NCBI GenBank assembly: GCA_947175495.1
Contig: CAMWNB010000004.1
Coordinates: 1 to 64,000, forward strand
DNA: 64,000 bases
Direction of reading: 5' to 3'
DNA from: an uncultured Porphyromonadaceae bacterium
GTDB lineage: Bacteria; Bacteroidota; Bacteroidia; Bacteroidales; Muribaculaceae
This document shows, piece after piece, positions 19,317 through 29,357 of this stretch. Each line of letters opens with the position of its first letter. The first letter of the stretch is position 1. The translations under genes were made by a program, and so were the position numbers. The notes beneath the pieces were generated by a model, which saw only the letters and a program-made list of their open reading frames with translations, was not told the origin of the DNA and made no database searches.

Positions 19317-20032
19317 TACCACATGTGATACATTACTGCTGGTTCGGAGGCGCGCCGCTGCCTCCGTGGGCCGAACGCTGCATAGCGTCGTGGCGCAAGC
19401 ATTTTCCCGGCTGGGAGATACGCCGCTGGGACGAAAGCAACTACGACGTGCGCGTCACCCCTTACACTTCCCAGGCCTATGACGCGCGCAAATATGCCTT
19501 TGTCAGCGACTACGCGCGTTTCGACATCCTGCATCGCCACGGCGGCGTCTATTTCGACACCGACGTGGAGGTGGTCAGGCCTTTCGACGACCTGCTGGCC
19601 TGCGGCGCCTTCATGGGCATGGAGGGCACAAACGTGGCGCCGGGCCTCGGGATGGCCACCGAAGCCGGCAACTCCCTGCTGGCCGAGATGCTCGACTACT
19701 ACAAGGGCTTGCAATTCATCGACGAGCAGGGCTGCCAGACGGCGGGCACGGTCGTCACCTATACCACGGAGGTGCTGCTGCGCCACGGCTACGAGCCGGA
19801 CGGGCGGCAGCAGCGTGTCGCCGGTTTCACTATCTATCCGCCACCGGTGCTGAATCCGTTCGACGATATCACCGGCCGTCTTGTCGTCGCGCCTGAAACG
19901 CACAGCATCCACCACTACGCCAAGAGCTGGTGTGACGTGCATCCGTGGCGCACGCGCCTGTCGCGCCTGTGCCACCGCTATATCGGCCTTGAATGGTCGG
20001 CTCGCATAAAGCAATCACTGAAACTCAAATGA
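19313..20032 (+). CDS. DXD-containing glycosyltransferase (capsular polysaccharide synthesis family)
   Basis: IPHVIHYCWFGGAPLPPWAERCIASWRKHFPGWEIRRWDESNYDV; YARFDILHRHGGVYFDTDVEVVRP. Confidence 0.9.
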   Translation: MIPHVIHYCWFGGAPLPPWAERCIASWRKHFPGWEIRRWDESNYDVRVTPYTSQAYDARKYAFVSDYARFDILHRHGGVYFDTDVEVVRPFDDLLACGAFMGMEGTNVAPGLGMATEAGNSLLAEMLDYYKGLQFIDEQGCQTAGTVVTYTTEVLLRHGYEPDGRQQRVAGFTIYPPPVLNPFDDITGRLVVAPETHSIHHYAKSWCDVHPWRTRLSRLCHRYIGLEWSARIKQSLKLK

Positions 20033-21132
20033 TGGACGCTTCGCTATATCAACCGCTGTTTCTGACCGTCACTGGTGTGCTCGCGGTGTTGCTTGCCGGG
20101 CGCCTTTACATGTCGCCCGACGCACAGCTCACCATCAAAGGGCAGCCGAATAATTTCTGGATCGCATTGCCGATATGTTTTTTACTGGCATTGTGGCTGG
20201 GATTCCGGCCTCCTTATGCGGTTCAGTTCGTTGACTCGTTCAGCTATGCGCACTCCTATGAGAACGTTGAATTCGGATTCAGCAGATTCGACGTGCATGG
20301 AGAGTGGCTGTTCACCAATCTGACGGTGGCATGCCGTGAACTGGGACTGAGCGTGCATGGCTTCTTCACCATCGTGGCCATGGTGTATGTGCTTTCGTCA
20401 CTTTGGGCCATGACTATCCTCGTGCCCAAGAATCCGCTGCTGGGCATTGTGTTCGTGTTCGGCTCGCTGATGTTCTTTACTTTCGGCGTAAACGGCATCC
20501 GAAACGGCATGGCGTGCCATCTGACGCTCCTCTGCATAGCCTTTCTGCTGCAATCCGATTATATGAGTGCCGCAGTTGTGGCGGCGGCCGCATTCTTTAT
20601 CCATCGCAGCACGGCGCTGCCGATAGCCTCGGTGGTGGCTTCCCGATGGCTGGTCAAGAAACCGGAGTACGGTATGTACATATGGCTCGGCGCCATAGCG
20701 TTCTCCCTTCTGGCCGGCAACTGGTTCATGAATATCTTTGCCTCGGCCGGTTTTGACGACCGCATGGAGAGCTACACCAGCAGCGATGCCTCGCAGTTCG
20801 GCTTCAGCAGCACGGGTTTCCGCTGGGATTTCCTCATATACAGTGCGATGCCGATTTTGTTGGGCTACTACGTCCTGATAGTGCGCGGCATGAAGGAGAA
20901 CTGGTATCGCGTGCTGTTCAATACCTACTGCATCGCCAACGCTTTCTGGGTTCTCGTCATACGCGCCGCGTTTTCCAACCGCTTTGCCTATCTCTCGTGG
21001 TTTCTTTATCCGGCCGTCATAGTGTATCCGCTCATAATGATGCGCGTGTGGGACGACCAGGACCGCAAAACAGCACAGATACTCCTGGCCTATGTGGGCT
21101 TTACAATCATAATGAACACACTTTACTGGTAA
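20029..21132 (+). CDS. EpsG/Wzy-like polysaccharide polymerase
   Basis: Polytopic protein; FGVNGIRNGMACHLTLLCIAFLL and FIHRSTALPIASV resemble the EpsG family; ATG overlaps the preceding stop. Confidence 0.8.
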   Translation: MMDASLYQPLFLTVTGVLAVLLAGRLYMSPDAQLTIKGQPNNFWIALPICFLLALWLGFRPPYAVQFVDSFSYAHSYENVEFGFSRFDVHGEWLFTNLTVACRELGLSVHGFFTIVAMVYVLSSLWAMTILVPKNPLLGIVFVFGSLMFFTFGVNGIRNGMACHLTLLCIAFLLQSDYMSAAVVAAAAFFIHRSTALPIASVVASRWLVKKPEYGMYIWLGAIAFSLLAGNWFMNIFASAGFDDRMESYTSSDASQFGFSSTGFRWDFLIYSAMPILLGYYVLIVRGMKENWYRVLFNTYCIANAFWVLVIRAAFSNRFAYLSWFLYPAVIVYPLIMMRVWDDQDRKTAQILLAYVGFTIIMNTLYW

Positions 21133-22022
21133 TGGCATTTCTGACCGTATTCACTCCCACCTACAACCGCGCGCACACTCTCGCGCGCACCTACCGCAGC
21201 CTGTGCGCCCAGACACGACGCGACTTCGAGTGGCTCGTGGTGGACGACGGCAGCACCGACGGTACCCGAAGCCTTGTGGAAGGCTTCATGGCGGAGGGGC
21301 GCATCCCCGTGCGCTATATATATAAGGAAAACGGCGGTCTTCACACCGGCTACAACACAGCATATGCCAACATCGACACGGAACTGTGCGTGTGCGTGGA
21401 CAGCGACGATTTCATGCCAGCGGATGCTGTGGAGATTATCGCCGACACATGGCAGAAACGCGGCTCCGACCGCTATGCGGGCATATTGGGACTTGATTTT
21501 GACGCGCACACCCACGAGCCTCTCGGTGGCTATTTTCCCGAAGGCATGGGCGAATGTTGGTATCTCGACCTGTACGCCAAGGGTATCCACCGCGCCGACA
21601 CAAAAGCCGTGATGCGCACGGATCTGATGCGCTCTGTCGCTCCGCAGACCGGATTTGAGGGCGAGAAGCATTTCAATCCCGTGTACATGATGCTGCAGGT
21701 GTGCGATGTGCGCCCGCTGATAGTGGTGAACCGCAATCTGTGCAACGTCGATTATCAGACCACGGGCGACAGCATGTCGGCCGCTATCTGGCATCAATAT
21801 GTGGACTCGCCACGGAGTTTCACCAAACAGCGCATTCTGGAAATGACGCTGAAACACAACACGAAGCTCAACCTTGTGCGGACGGCAATCCACTATGTGG
21901 CCACCTGTATCATCTCCCGCAACCAAAGATGGCTCAAAGAGTCGCCGCGCCCTGCGCTGACCCTGGCAATGGCACCGGCGGGCGTGCTTCTGTGGCTTCT
22001 CATCCTATATAAAACTCGCTGA
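21132..22022 (+). CDS. Glycosyltransferase family 2
   Basis: MAFLTVFTPTYNRAHTLARTYRSL...FEWLVVDDGSTDGT...CVDSDD. Confidence 0.93.
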   Translation: MAFLTVFTPTYNRAHTLARTYRSLCAQTRRDFEWLVVDDGSTDGTRSLVEGFMAEGRIPVRYIYKENGGLHTGYNTAYANIDTELCVCVDSDDFMPADAVEIIADTWQKRGSDRYAGILGLDFDAHTHEPLGGYFPEGMGECWYLDLYAKGIHRADTKAVMRTDLMRSVAPQTGFEGEKHFNPVYMMLQVCDVRPLIVVNRNLCNVDYQTTGDSMSAAIWHQYVDSPRSFTKQRILEMTLKHNTKLNLVRTAIHYVATCIISRNQRWLKESPRPALTLAMAPAGVLLWLLILYKTR

Positions 22023-22073
22023 CCACACACCACCCACTATCCTAATCCTATCCTTCTTACTAATCTTCAACAC

Positions 22074-23231
22074 ATGAATATCGCCTATTTCATCAACAGC
22101 CTGTCCAATGCGGCAGGAATGGAGCGCATTTTCATAGACAAAGCCAATCTGCTCAGCGAGCGGGAGGGCATGAACGTGACTCTCGTCAGTCTGATGTCGT
22201 CCGACGACGAACAGCCGGCTTTCAAGGTGTCGCCCCGCGTAAAATTCATTCACCTGAATCTGGTTTTCGTCCCCGGGGACACGTCTCCGAGAAAACGTCC
22301 TTTCACGTTTCTGTGGAAATGGCTGAAATGGCGGCGGGAGGTGCATCGTGCTGTTGCGGATGTAATCAGACAGAACAACATAGACATTGCCATATCAAGC
22401 ACCTATGATGCGTCGCTGCCGCTGAACGCCATTGACTGCCACCTCATCGTGGAATCCCACGCCTACCGCCGCGACGCCGTGCAGGGCTCGGCTCTGCCCA
22501 CTCTGCGCCGCTATCTGATGTCGAGACGCGTCGCTGCCTCCGACGCCCTTGTGGCGCTGACGCATGCCGACGCTTCCCTATGGAACGAGGCGCGGCGCGT
22601 GGAAGTGATCGGCAACTTCACCACCATACGGCCCGTTGCGCCCTACCGCCCGGACACGAAGCGCATAATGGCAGCCGGACGCATCGACTCCCAGAAAGGC
22701 TTCGACATACTGGTGGACGCATGGCGCATCGTGGCACGCCTTCATCCCGACTGGAGCCTTGACATCTACGGCAGCGCCACGCACAACACCGACTGCACAC
22801 ACGCCGACCTTCAGTCGCGCATCAACGAGGGCGGCATGAGCCATTGCGTCACCTTGTGCGGCACATGCCACGATATGCCGCGCGCCTACGCCGAGCACTC
22901 GGCTTTTGTGCTCAGCTCGCGCTACGAAGGTTTCGGTCTCGTGCTCCTCGAGGCCATGGCGTGCGGGGTGCCGTGCGTCACATTCGATTGCCCTTACGGT
23001 CCCTCGGACATCGTCGGCGACGGCGACGACGGCATTGTGGTTCCTTTTGCCGGGATGACCGACCGCCAGAGAGCCGAAAAGCTCGCCCAAGGGCTCTGCA
23101 GCATGATCGAGGCCGGAGACTCCGGCCGCATGCGCATGTCGGAAGCCGCCATAAAAAACGCCGCGAGATTTTCTCCCGACGCAACCATAGACAAATGGGT
23201 GTGTCTCTTCAACGACATAATGCGACAATAA
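22074..23231 (+). CDS. Glycosyltransferase family 4
   Basis: MNIAYFINSLSNAAGMERIFIDKANLL; RYEGFGLVLLEAMACGVPCVTFDCPYGPSDIV. Confidence 0.92.
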   Translation: MNIAYFINSLSNAAGMERIFIDKANLLSEREGMNVTLVSLMSSDDEQPAFKVSPRVKFIHLNLVFVPGDTSPRKRPFTFLWKWLKWRREVHRAVADVIRQNNIDIAISSTYDASLPLNAIDCHLIVESHAYRRDAVQGSALPTLRRYLMSRRVAASDALVALTHADASLWNEARRVEVIGNFTTIRPVAPYRPDTKRIMAAGRIDSQKGFDILVDAWRIVARLHPDWSLDIYGSATHNTDCTHADLQSRINEGGMSHCVTLCGTCHDMPRAYAEHSAFVLSSRYEGFGLVLLEAMACGVPCVTFDCPYGPSDIVGDGDDGIVVPFAGMTDRQRAEKLAQGLCSMIEAGDSGRMRMSEAAIKNAARFSPDATIDKWVCLFNDIMRQ

Positions 23232-23257
23232 CATGCGCATAAACAACACATGATTTA

Positions 23258-24379
23258 ATGAGAATAGCATACATATACCGCGATTTTTCGTCCAAAGGCG
23301 GACTGGAGCGCATCCTGTGCGAAAAAGCGTCGGCGCTCGCCGAAACGGGGCACGACGTGCACATCGTGTGCAGCCACCACGGAGGCAAGCCCCTCTTTGC
23401 CTATCCTTTGGACCGGCGCGTGCATGTGCATGACATAGGGCTTGAATTCGCCGGAGCATCCAGCAGGATCGCACTGCCTTTCAAATGGCTGAAATATAAA
23501 TTTGAAGAGTGTCGGGCCGTCGCAAAGATCCTGGACGACATTCATGCCGACATTGTGGTGGCCACCCCTATATGGCTTCCGATGAGCATATTCCGCAATC
23601 GCAGGAAGGTCGTGCTGGAATCTCATGTGAGCCGCAACAAACTTAACACAAGCAGCATTGCGCCGGCCGTGCACCGATACGTCAACCGCATGGCAGAGAA
23701 GAAAGCGGAAGCCGTGGTCACCCTCACAAGCGAAGATGCGGCGTTATGGGGCAAGGCGCGGCGGACGGTCGTCATACCCAATTTCACATCCCTGACCGGT
23801 TGTGACGGCACGCGCATGCAATGCTCCAAACGGGCAATAGCCGCGGGACGCCTGCACGAGCAGAAAGATTTCGGACTGCTGACTGACGCATGGGCAAGAG
23901 TGGCAGAAAACCATCCGGACTGGTGTCTTGACATCTATGGCGACGGCCCGGAGCGACAGTACCTGCAGAATAAAATCAATGAGCTCGGCCTGTCGCACAC
24001 CATTTTCCTACGGGGCAACTCCGACTGCATCGAAAAAGAGTATTCCGCACACGACTTTCTTGTGCTGAGCAGCAGAAGAGAAGGATTCGGGCTGGTGCTC
24101 GCCGAGGCGATGGCGTGCGGATGTCCCTGCATAAGCGTGGACTGCGAGTGCGGCCCGCGGGAGATTATCGCCGACGGCAACGACGGATTGCTTGTTCCAT
24201 ACCGCGACCGCACACACGACGAGCGGGTGCGGCTGCTGAGCGAGGCAGTGTGCAAAATGATAGAGAATCCCGGGATGCGCGCACGTTTCAGCGAAGCCGG
24301 CCGCAAAAACATGCGCCGCTTCGACAAGGAAGCCATCATGCGGCAATGGATAAATCTTTTCGAGGAAATCACAGGATGA
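23258..24379 (+). CDS. Glycosyltransferase family 4
   Basis: MRIAYIYRDFSSKGGLERILCEKASAL; RREGFGLVLAEAMACGCPCISVDCECGPREII. Confidence 0.92.
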   Translation: MRIAYIYRDFSSKGGLERILCEKASALAETGHDVHIVCSHHGGKPLFAYPLDRRVHVHDIGLEFAGASSRIALPFKWLKYKFEECRAVAKILDDIHADIVVATPIWLPMSIFRNRRKVVLESHVSRNKLNTSSIAPAVHRYVNRMAEKKAEAVVTLTSEDAALWGKARRTVVIPNFTSLTGCDGTRMQCSKRAIAAGRLHEQKDFGLLTDAWARVAENHPDWCLDIYGDGPERQYLQNKINELGLSHTIFLRGNSDCIEKEYSAHDFLVLSSRREGFGLVLAEAMACGCPCISVDCECGPREIIADGNDGLLVPYRDRTHDERVRLLSEAVCKMIENPGMRARFSEAGRKNMRRFDKEAIMRQWINLFEEITG

Positions 24380-25533
24380 AAATAGTCTACTGCATAAACA
24401 GCATCAGCCACACGGGCGGAATCGAGCGTGTGACCATAGCAAAGGCCAATGCCCTTGCCGACATCCCCGGCAACGAGGTGTGGATAGCATACACGGATGT
24501 GAATCCCGCGCATCCCGAGCCGGTGCTTCCGGTTGATGCGCGCGTCCGCCTGTCGGACTTGAACATCCGCTATTACGCCGACGACTACAAGGGATGGTAC
24601 TACCGCATGAAGAGCAATCTGAGGCGGCGGAAACACAAGAAGATACTAAAAGAGCTGCTTGACGACATCCGGCCCGACATTGTGGTGTCGACGGGTCAGT
24701 GCGAGAAATATTTTCTGCCCGGGCTCTGCCGTAAGCACACGCCTGCCTATGTGCGCGAATTCCACTACCACCGTTACTATCGCAAAGAAGGCGCGAAAAG
24801 CCTTGCCGGACGAATAAAGGCAGCAGTCACCGATTTTTACGATTTCCGCCTTCAGCTGCCGCGTTATGATGCGACGTGCGTACTTACACAAGAGGATTTC
24901 GACCGTAACTGGCGCCACTCGCACATCGCCGGCAAAGTCCACGTCATACCGAATCCGCTGACAGAACATACATCGGCAAGAGCGCATTATGATGCCCATA
25001 CGGCAGTGACCGTCGGACGCATAGCCGCGCAGAAGAATCATGCGTCGCTCGTGCGGGCATGGGAGCGTGTGGCCGAGACGCATCCCGACTGGAAGCTCGC
25101 CATCTACGGCGACGGCGAGCTTATGGAGGCCTTGCGCACACAGGTGGCAGAGGCAGGGCTGGAGGAGAGTGTTCTGCTCAAGGGGAGAGTGGACGAGGTG
25201 TCGGAGCGCATGGCAGAATGTTCCATATTTGTGCTCACATCCCGCTTCGAGGGATTCGGACTGGTGCTTGCGGAAGCCGCCAACGTGGGTCTGCCGATGG
25301 TCAGCTACGCATGTCCGTGCGGCCCTCGCGACATCATCAGCGACGGCACCGACGGCATGCTCGTGCCTCCCGAGGATGAGGAAAGCCTTGCCCGCGCACT
25401 TAAGAAACTGATGCGCTCCGAGCCGCTGCGCCGCAGAATGGGCGAAGCGGCCCTGCAGACCGCCAGGCGCTACGACCCTGCCGCAATAGCCCGGCAGTGG
25501 ATGGAACTGTTCAACAAACTTACCAATCTCTGA
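24376..25533 (+). CDS. Glycosyltransferase family 4
   Basis: MKIVYCINSISHTGGIERVTIAKANAL; RFEGFGLVLAEAANVGLPMVSYACPCGPRDII; ATGA overlap with the previous gene. Confidence 0.92.
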   Translation: MKIVYCINSISHTGGIERVTIAKANALADIPGNEVWIAYTDVNPAHPEPVLPVDARVRLSDLNIRYYADDYKGWYYRMKSNLRRRKHKKILKELLDDIRPDIVVSTGQCEKYFLPGLCRKHTPAYVREFHYHRYYRKEGAKSLAGRIKAAVTDFYDFRLQLPRYDATCVLTQEDFDRNWRHSHIAGKVHVIPNPLTEHTSARAHYDAHTAVTVGRIAAQKNHASLVRAWERVAETHPDWKLAIYGDGELMEALRTQVAEAGLEESVLLKGRVDEVSERMAECSIFVLTSRFEGFGLVLAEAANVGLPMVSYACPCGPRDIISDGTDGMLVPPEDEESLARALKKLMRSEPLRRRMGEAALQTARRYDPAAIARQWMELFNKLTNL

Positions 25534-26525
25534 TGCTCACCTATTCCATAGCAATACGCACCCTCGGCACCGGCGGCGACAACTACCGGCGCGAACTCGA
25601 GAGCATCGTCCGACAGACCGTGCAGCCGGAGCGGGTGGTGGTCTACATAGCCGAAGGCTACCCTGTGCCGGAATTCCGCATAGGCAGGGAGGAATATGTG
25701 GCCGTAGCCAAAGGCATGACCGCACAGCGGGCGCTGCCTTACGACGAGATAGACAGCGACTGTATCCTCACACTCGACGACGACGTGGAGCTCGCACCCG
25801 ACGCCGCCGAGCGGCTGCTCCGGGCTATGGAGCAATACGACGCCGACTGCATAAGCCCGGACACCTTCGGCAACTGCCTCATGGCTCCGAAGCAGAAGCT
25901 GCGCGAAGCGCTTGTGGGCCTTGTGTTTCCGTCGCGCCGTCAGCGCAAGGCCTTTCGCCTGCGGCGGTGCGGAGCGGTCAGCTACATGTCGCGGCCGGCC
26001 ACCGGCAGCTGCCACCCCTCCGACCGCGCCGACGGCCCGGCCCAGCTATGGCGCCGGCAGCGGCTCACCGGCCTGCGGCCGGCCGACGAACTTTGGGTGG
26101 AACGCGACGGATTCGCCTATGGAGAAGACACCGTGCTCACCCACAAAGTGCCCGTCAACGGCGGGCGCCTCTTCGTGTTGTACGACCACGCCCTCGCCCG
26201 CCATCTCGACAGCGGCAACTCTTCGGCGGCTTTCCGCAAGGGCAACCGCCGCATGTATATCCGCACAAAAAACTCATTCATCATATGGTGGCGCTGCATC
26301 TACGAACCGGCCCCGTCTGCTCTCACCGCAGCAGCTTTCATCGGCCGCAGCCTGTGGAATCTTGTGATAGCGGCCGGGGCGGCCGTGGCCATGCGGCGGC
26401 TGTCGATGCTCACACAATTCTTTTCGGGGCTGCGCGACGGCGTGCGTTTCGTGTGCTCCGACGACTACAAACAAATCCCCAAATACAAGCTACAAACGAA
26501 TAAACCCCTCATAAACACACATTGA
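25533..26525 (+). CDS. Glycosyltransferase family 2
   Basis: TYSIAIRTLGTGGDNYRRELESIVRQTVQPERVVVYIAEGY; CILTLDDDVEL. Confidence 0.85.
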   Translation: MLTYSIAIRTLGTGGDNYRRELESIVRQTVQPERVVVYIAEGYPVPEFRIGREEYVAVAKGMTAQRALPYDEIDSDCILTLDDDVELAPDAAERLLRAMEQYDADCISPDTFGNCLMAPKQKLREALVGLVFPSRRQRKAFRLRRCGAVSYMSRPATGSCHPSDRADGPAQLWRRQRLTGLRPADELWVERDGFAYGEDTVLTHKVPVNGGRLFVLYDHALARHLDSGNSSAAFRKGNRRMYIRTKNSFIIWWRCIYEPAPSALTAAAFIGRSLWNLVIAAGAAVAMRRLSMLTQFFSGLRDGVRFVCSDDYKQIPKYKLQTNKPLINTH

Positions 26526-26527
26526 CA

Positions 26528-27391
26528 ATGAAAAACCTCTTACGCTCCGCTGCATGCGCCCTGGTGGCGCTCGCAAGCATCTGCGCCGCCGCGCAGGACA
26601 AACCGGCATGGGCAGAAAAAGGCACCCGCACCATCAATGCCGACCGCTCCAACGACAGCTATACCGTGGTGGCGTTCGACACCCACAACGCGGACAAGAC
26701 ATTCCTGGAGAGCAAACGTTTCGAGCCGCTGTTCATGTATGTGCGCGAAAACTTCTCCGCTCAGCCCGAAGGCCTCGCCGTGGACAGCGTGCAGGAAGAC
26801 GGCGTGACCACCTACATCATCGCCTACACCGACAAGGACAAAGGCACACGCCACACCCTGCAGGCCCGCCGCATCGACCAATACAGCGAGTACGACGACT
26901 TCGAGAGCAACGACTACGAATGGTATCTCTACCAGCTCTACGCCGTGGGCCGTCCCGACGAGACACCACGCTTCGACGAGTTCGAGCTTACGCGCGCCTA
27001 CAACGCCAAAGCCACCGCCATGTCGATTGTGCCCGGCTGGGGCCAGATCTACAAGGGGCAGACGGCGAAAGGCTGCGTCATCATCGGCCTTGAGGCTGTG
27101 TCGGTGGCCGGCATCATCATCGGCGAGCACAAGCGCAGCCGCATGATGGACGACGCCGCCAAGCACCCCGAAGTCTACGACAGCTGGGTGGGCAAGGCCC
27201 ACAGCTGGCGCAACGTGCGCAACGTCAGCATAGGCGTGGCCGTGGCCACATATGTCTACAACCTTATCGATGCCGCCACAAGCAAAGGCGCACGCCGCGT
27301 GAAGGTGCACAAGCGCGCCGGCGAAGGACTGTCGTTCGCGCCCACGATGTGGAACGACGGCGCAGGCATGACGTTCAGCTACAGCTTCTGA
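26528..27391 (+). CDS. Secreted/membrane hypothetical protein with DUF5683-like C-terminus
   Basis: N-terminal signal peptide; C-terminal KATAMSIVPGWGQIYKGQTAKGCVIIGLEAVSVAGI resembles DUF5683-type segments. Confidence 0.6.
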   Translation: MKNLLRSAACALVALASICAAAQDKPAWAEKGTRTINADRSNDSYTVVAFDTHNADKTFLESKRFEPLFMYVRENFSAQPEGLAVDSVQEDGVTTYIIAYTDKDKGTRHTLQARRIDQYSEYDDFESNDYEWYLYQLYAVGRPDETPRFDEFELTRAYNAKATAMSIVPGWGQIYKGQTAKGCVIIGLEAVSVAGIIIGEHKRSRMMDDAAKHPEVYDSWVGKAHSWRNVRNVSIGVAVATYVYNLIDAATSKGARRVKVHKRAGEGLSFAPTMWNDGAGMTFSYSF

Positions 27392-27393
27392 GA

Positions 27394-28563
27394 GTGACAC
27401 AGACACGCCGACCCAAGATTGTGCGTGCGGCCACTGTGCCGATGTCGCTCGACGTGTTCTGCCGCGGATTGCTGCGCGAACTGGCCGACGACTACGAGGT
27501 AGTGGCCCTGAGCTCTCCCGGAGCGGAGCTCGACAGGCTGGGCGCCCGCGAGAATGTGCGGACATGCGCCGTGGCCATGCGCCGCGACATATCTCCGCTC
27601 GCCGACCTGCGCTCGCTCGCGGGCCTGTGGCGTCTTTTCCGCCGCGAAAAGCCCGACATGGTGCACAGCATGACCCCCAAGGCCGGGCTGCTGTGCATGG
27701 CGGCGGCCCGGATGGCCGGAGTGCCTGTGCGCGTGCACACCTTCACCGGGCTGCTTTTTCCCACTGCCACAGGCCTGAAGCGACGTCTGCTCATGCTCAC
27801 CGACCGCATCACCTGCGCATGCGCCACACATGTGGTGCCCGAAGGCGAAGGCGTGCGCGCCGATCTCGCATCGGCCGGCATCACCCGCAAACCCATGCGC
27901 GTGCTCGGCCACGGAAACGTGCGCGGCATCGACCTCTCCCACTACAGCCGCACGGCAGCCGTGCAGGCCGAGGCCTCGGCTATGCGGCGGAGCCTCGGCT
28001 ATGCCGACACGGACGTCGTGTTCGTGTTTGTGGGCCGCGTGACGGGCGACAAAGGCATCCGCGAGCTTGCTGAAGCATTCGGCACGCTCGGCCCGGCGGC
28101 ACGTCTGGTGCTCGTGGGAGAGCAGGAACCCGCTCTCGACCCGCTCGACGAGACGACACTGCGCAGGCTGCGCAGCGACAGGCGCATCCATGAAGCCGGC
28201 GCGCAGACCGACGTGCGGCCGTGGCTCGCCATGGCCGACGTGCTTGTGCATCCGAGCTATCGCGAGGGTTTTCCCAACGTTGTAATCGAGGGCGGCGCAA
28301 TGGGGCTGCCGGCCATCGTCACCGACATCAACGGCTCGCGGGAGATAGTGGAGCATGGCCGCAACGGACTGATAGTGCCGCCGCACGACAGCAGCTCCCT
28401 GGCCCGGGCCATGCAGCGTCTTCTCGACGACGCCGAAGAGCGGAAGCGCCTCGCCGCACCTGCCAGGCAGATGGTGGCCGAGCGCTATGAGCAAGGCTAT
28501 GTGCGCCGCTGCCTCAAGGACTTCTACCGCTCCATCCTATTCGGACGACAGTACCATGTATAG
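27394..28563 (+). CDS. Glycosyltransferase family 4 (GTG start)
   Basis: HSMTPKAGLLCMAAARMAGVPVRVHTFTGLLFPT; VHPSYREGFPNVVIEGGAMGLPAIVTDINGSREIV. Confidence 0.92.
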   Translation: MTQTRRPKIVRAATVPMSLDVFCRGLLRELADDYEVVALSSPGAELDRLGARENVRTCAVAMRRDISPLADLRSLAGLWRLFRREKPDMVHSMTPKAGLLCMAAARMAGVPVRVHTFTGLLFPTATGLKRRLLMLTDRITCACATHVVPEGEGVRADLASAGITRKPMRVLGHGNVRGIDLSHYSRTAAVQAEASAMRRSLGYADTDVVFVFVGRVTGDKGIRELAEAFGTLGPAARLVLVGEQEPALDPLDETTLRRLRSDRRIHEAGAQTDVRPWLAMADVLVHPSYREGFPNVVIEGGAMGLPAIVTDINGSREIVEHGRNGLIVPPHDSSSLARAMQRLLDDAEERKRLAAPARQMVAERYEQGYVRRCLKDFYRSILFGRQYHV

Positions 28564-29164
28564 CAGATTCTTCAAACGCCCCATCGACATCGCGGTCGCC
28601 GCCGCGGCTCTATTGTGTCTGAGCCCGGTGCTGGCCGCAGTGGCCGTGTGGCTGCATTTCGCCAACAAAGGCGCCGGCGCGTTTTTCTCGCAGCTGCGGC
28701 CCGGGCGCGGCGGCCGCATCTTCCGGCTATACAAGTTCAAGACCATGACCGACGAGCGCGACGAGCACGGGCAACTGCTGCCTGACGCCGCCCGCCTGAC
28801 GCGCGCCGGGCGCCTGGTGCGCTCCACTTCGCTCGACGAGCTTCCTCAGCTGTGGAATGTGCTGCGCGGCGACATGTCGCTCATCGGTCCGCGGCCGCTA
28901 TTGCCGGAGTATCTGCCACTTTACAGCCCCGAGCAGGCGCATCGCCACGACGTCCGGCCCGGCATCACCGGCTGGGCGCAGTGTCACGGCCGCAACGCGC
29001 TTTCGTGGAAGCGCAAGTTCGAGCTTGATGTGTGGTATGTGCGCCATCTGTCGTTCGCCACAGACTGCCGCATCGTAGCGCTCACCATCGGCAGCGTGCT
29101 GCGCCGCGAAGGCATTTCCGGCGAAGGGCATGCCACATCCGAGCCCTTCAACGGCCGGAACTGA
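28556..29164 (+). CDS. Initiating sugar transferase (bacterial sugar transferase, WcaJ/PglC type)
   Basis: RPIDIAVAAAALLCLSPVLAA; FRLYKFKTMTDERDEHG; STSLDELPQLWNVLRGDMSLIGPRPLLPEYL; PGITGWAQCHGRNALSW. Confidence 0.95.
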   Translation: MYSRFFKRPIDIAVAAAALLCLSPVLAAVAVWLHFANKGAGAFFSQLRPGRGGRIFRLYKFKTMTDERDEHGQLLPDAARLTRAGRLVRSTSLDELPQLWNVLRGDMSLIGPRPLLPEYLPLYSPEQAHRHDVRPGITGWAQCHGRNALSWKRKFELDVWYVRHLSFATDCRIVALTIGSVLRREGISGEGHATSEPFNGRN

Positions 29165-29285
29165 CGGCTGTACTATTTTATCCATTTATACCATTATGTT
29201 AGCTGTCATGCCCGAACCGCGTGTTTTTAACACTTAAACATGGAATTTTCACGGCTGCAAAGAGCGATGTTTTTTTCTTTTTTTG

Positions 29286-29293
29286 TATATTTG
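29286..29293 (+). promoter_or_regulatory. -7 promoter element TATATTTG upstream of the CapD-like gene
   Basis: TAnnTTTG match in a 190-nt intergenic gap. Confidence 0.4.
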
Positions 29294-29357
29294 CAGTCAA
29301 TAAGTCCGAAAGGACCGCATTTCTGCATATCCAAACCGGCCCTTCTCCTTGAAACTG

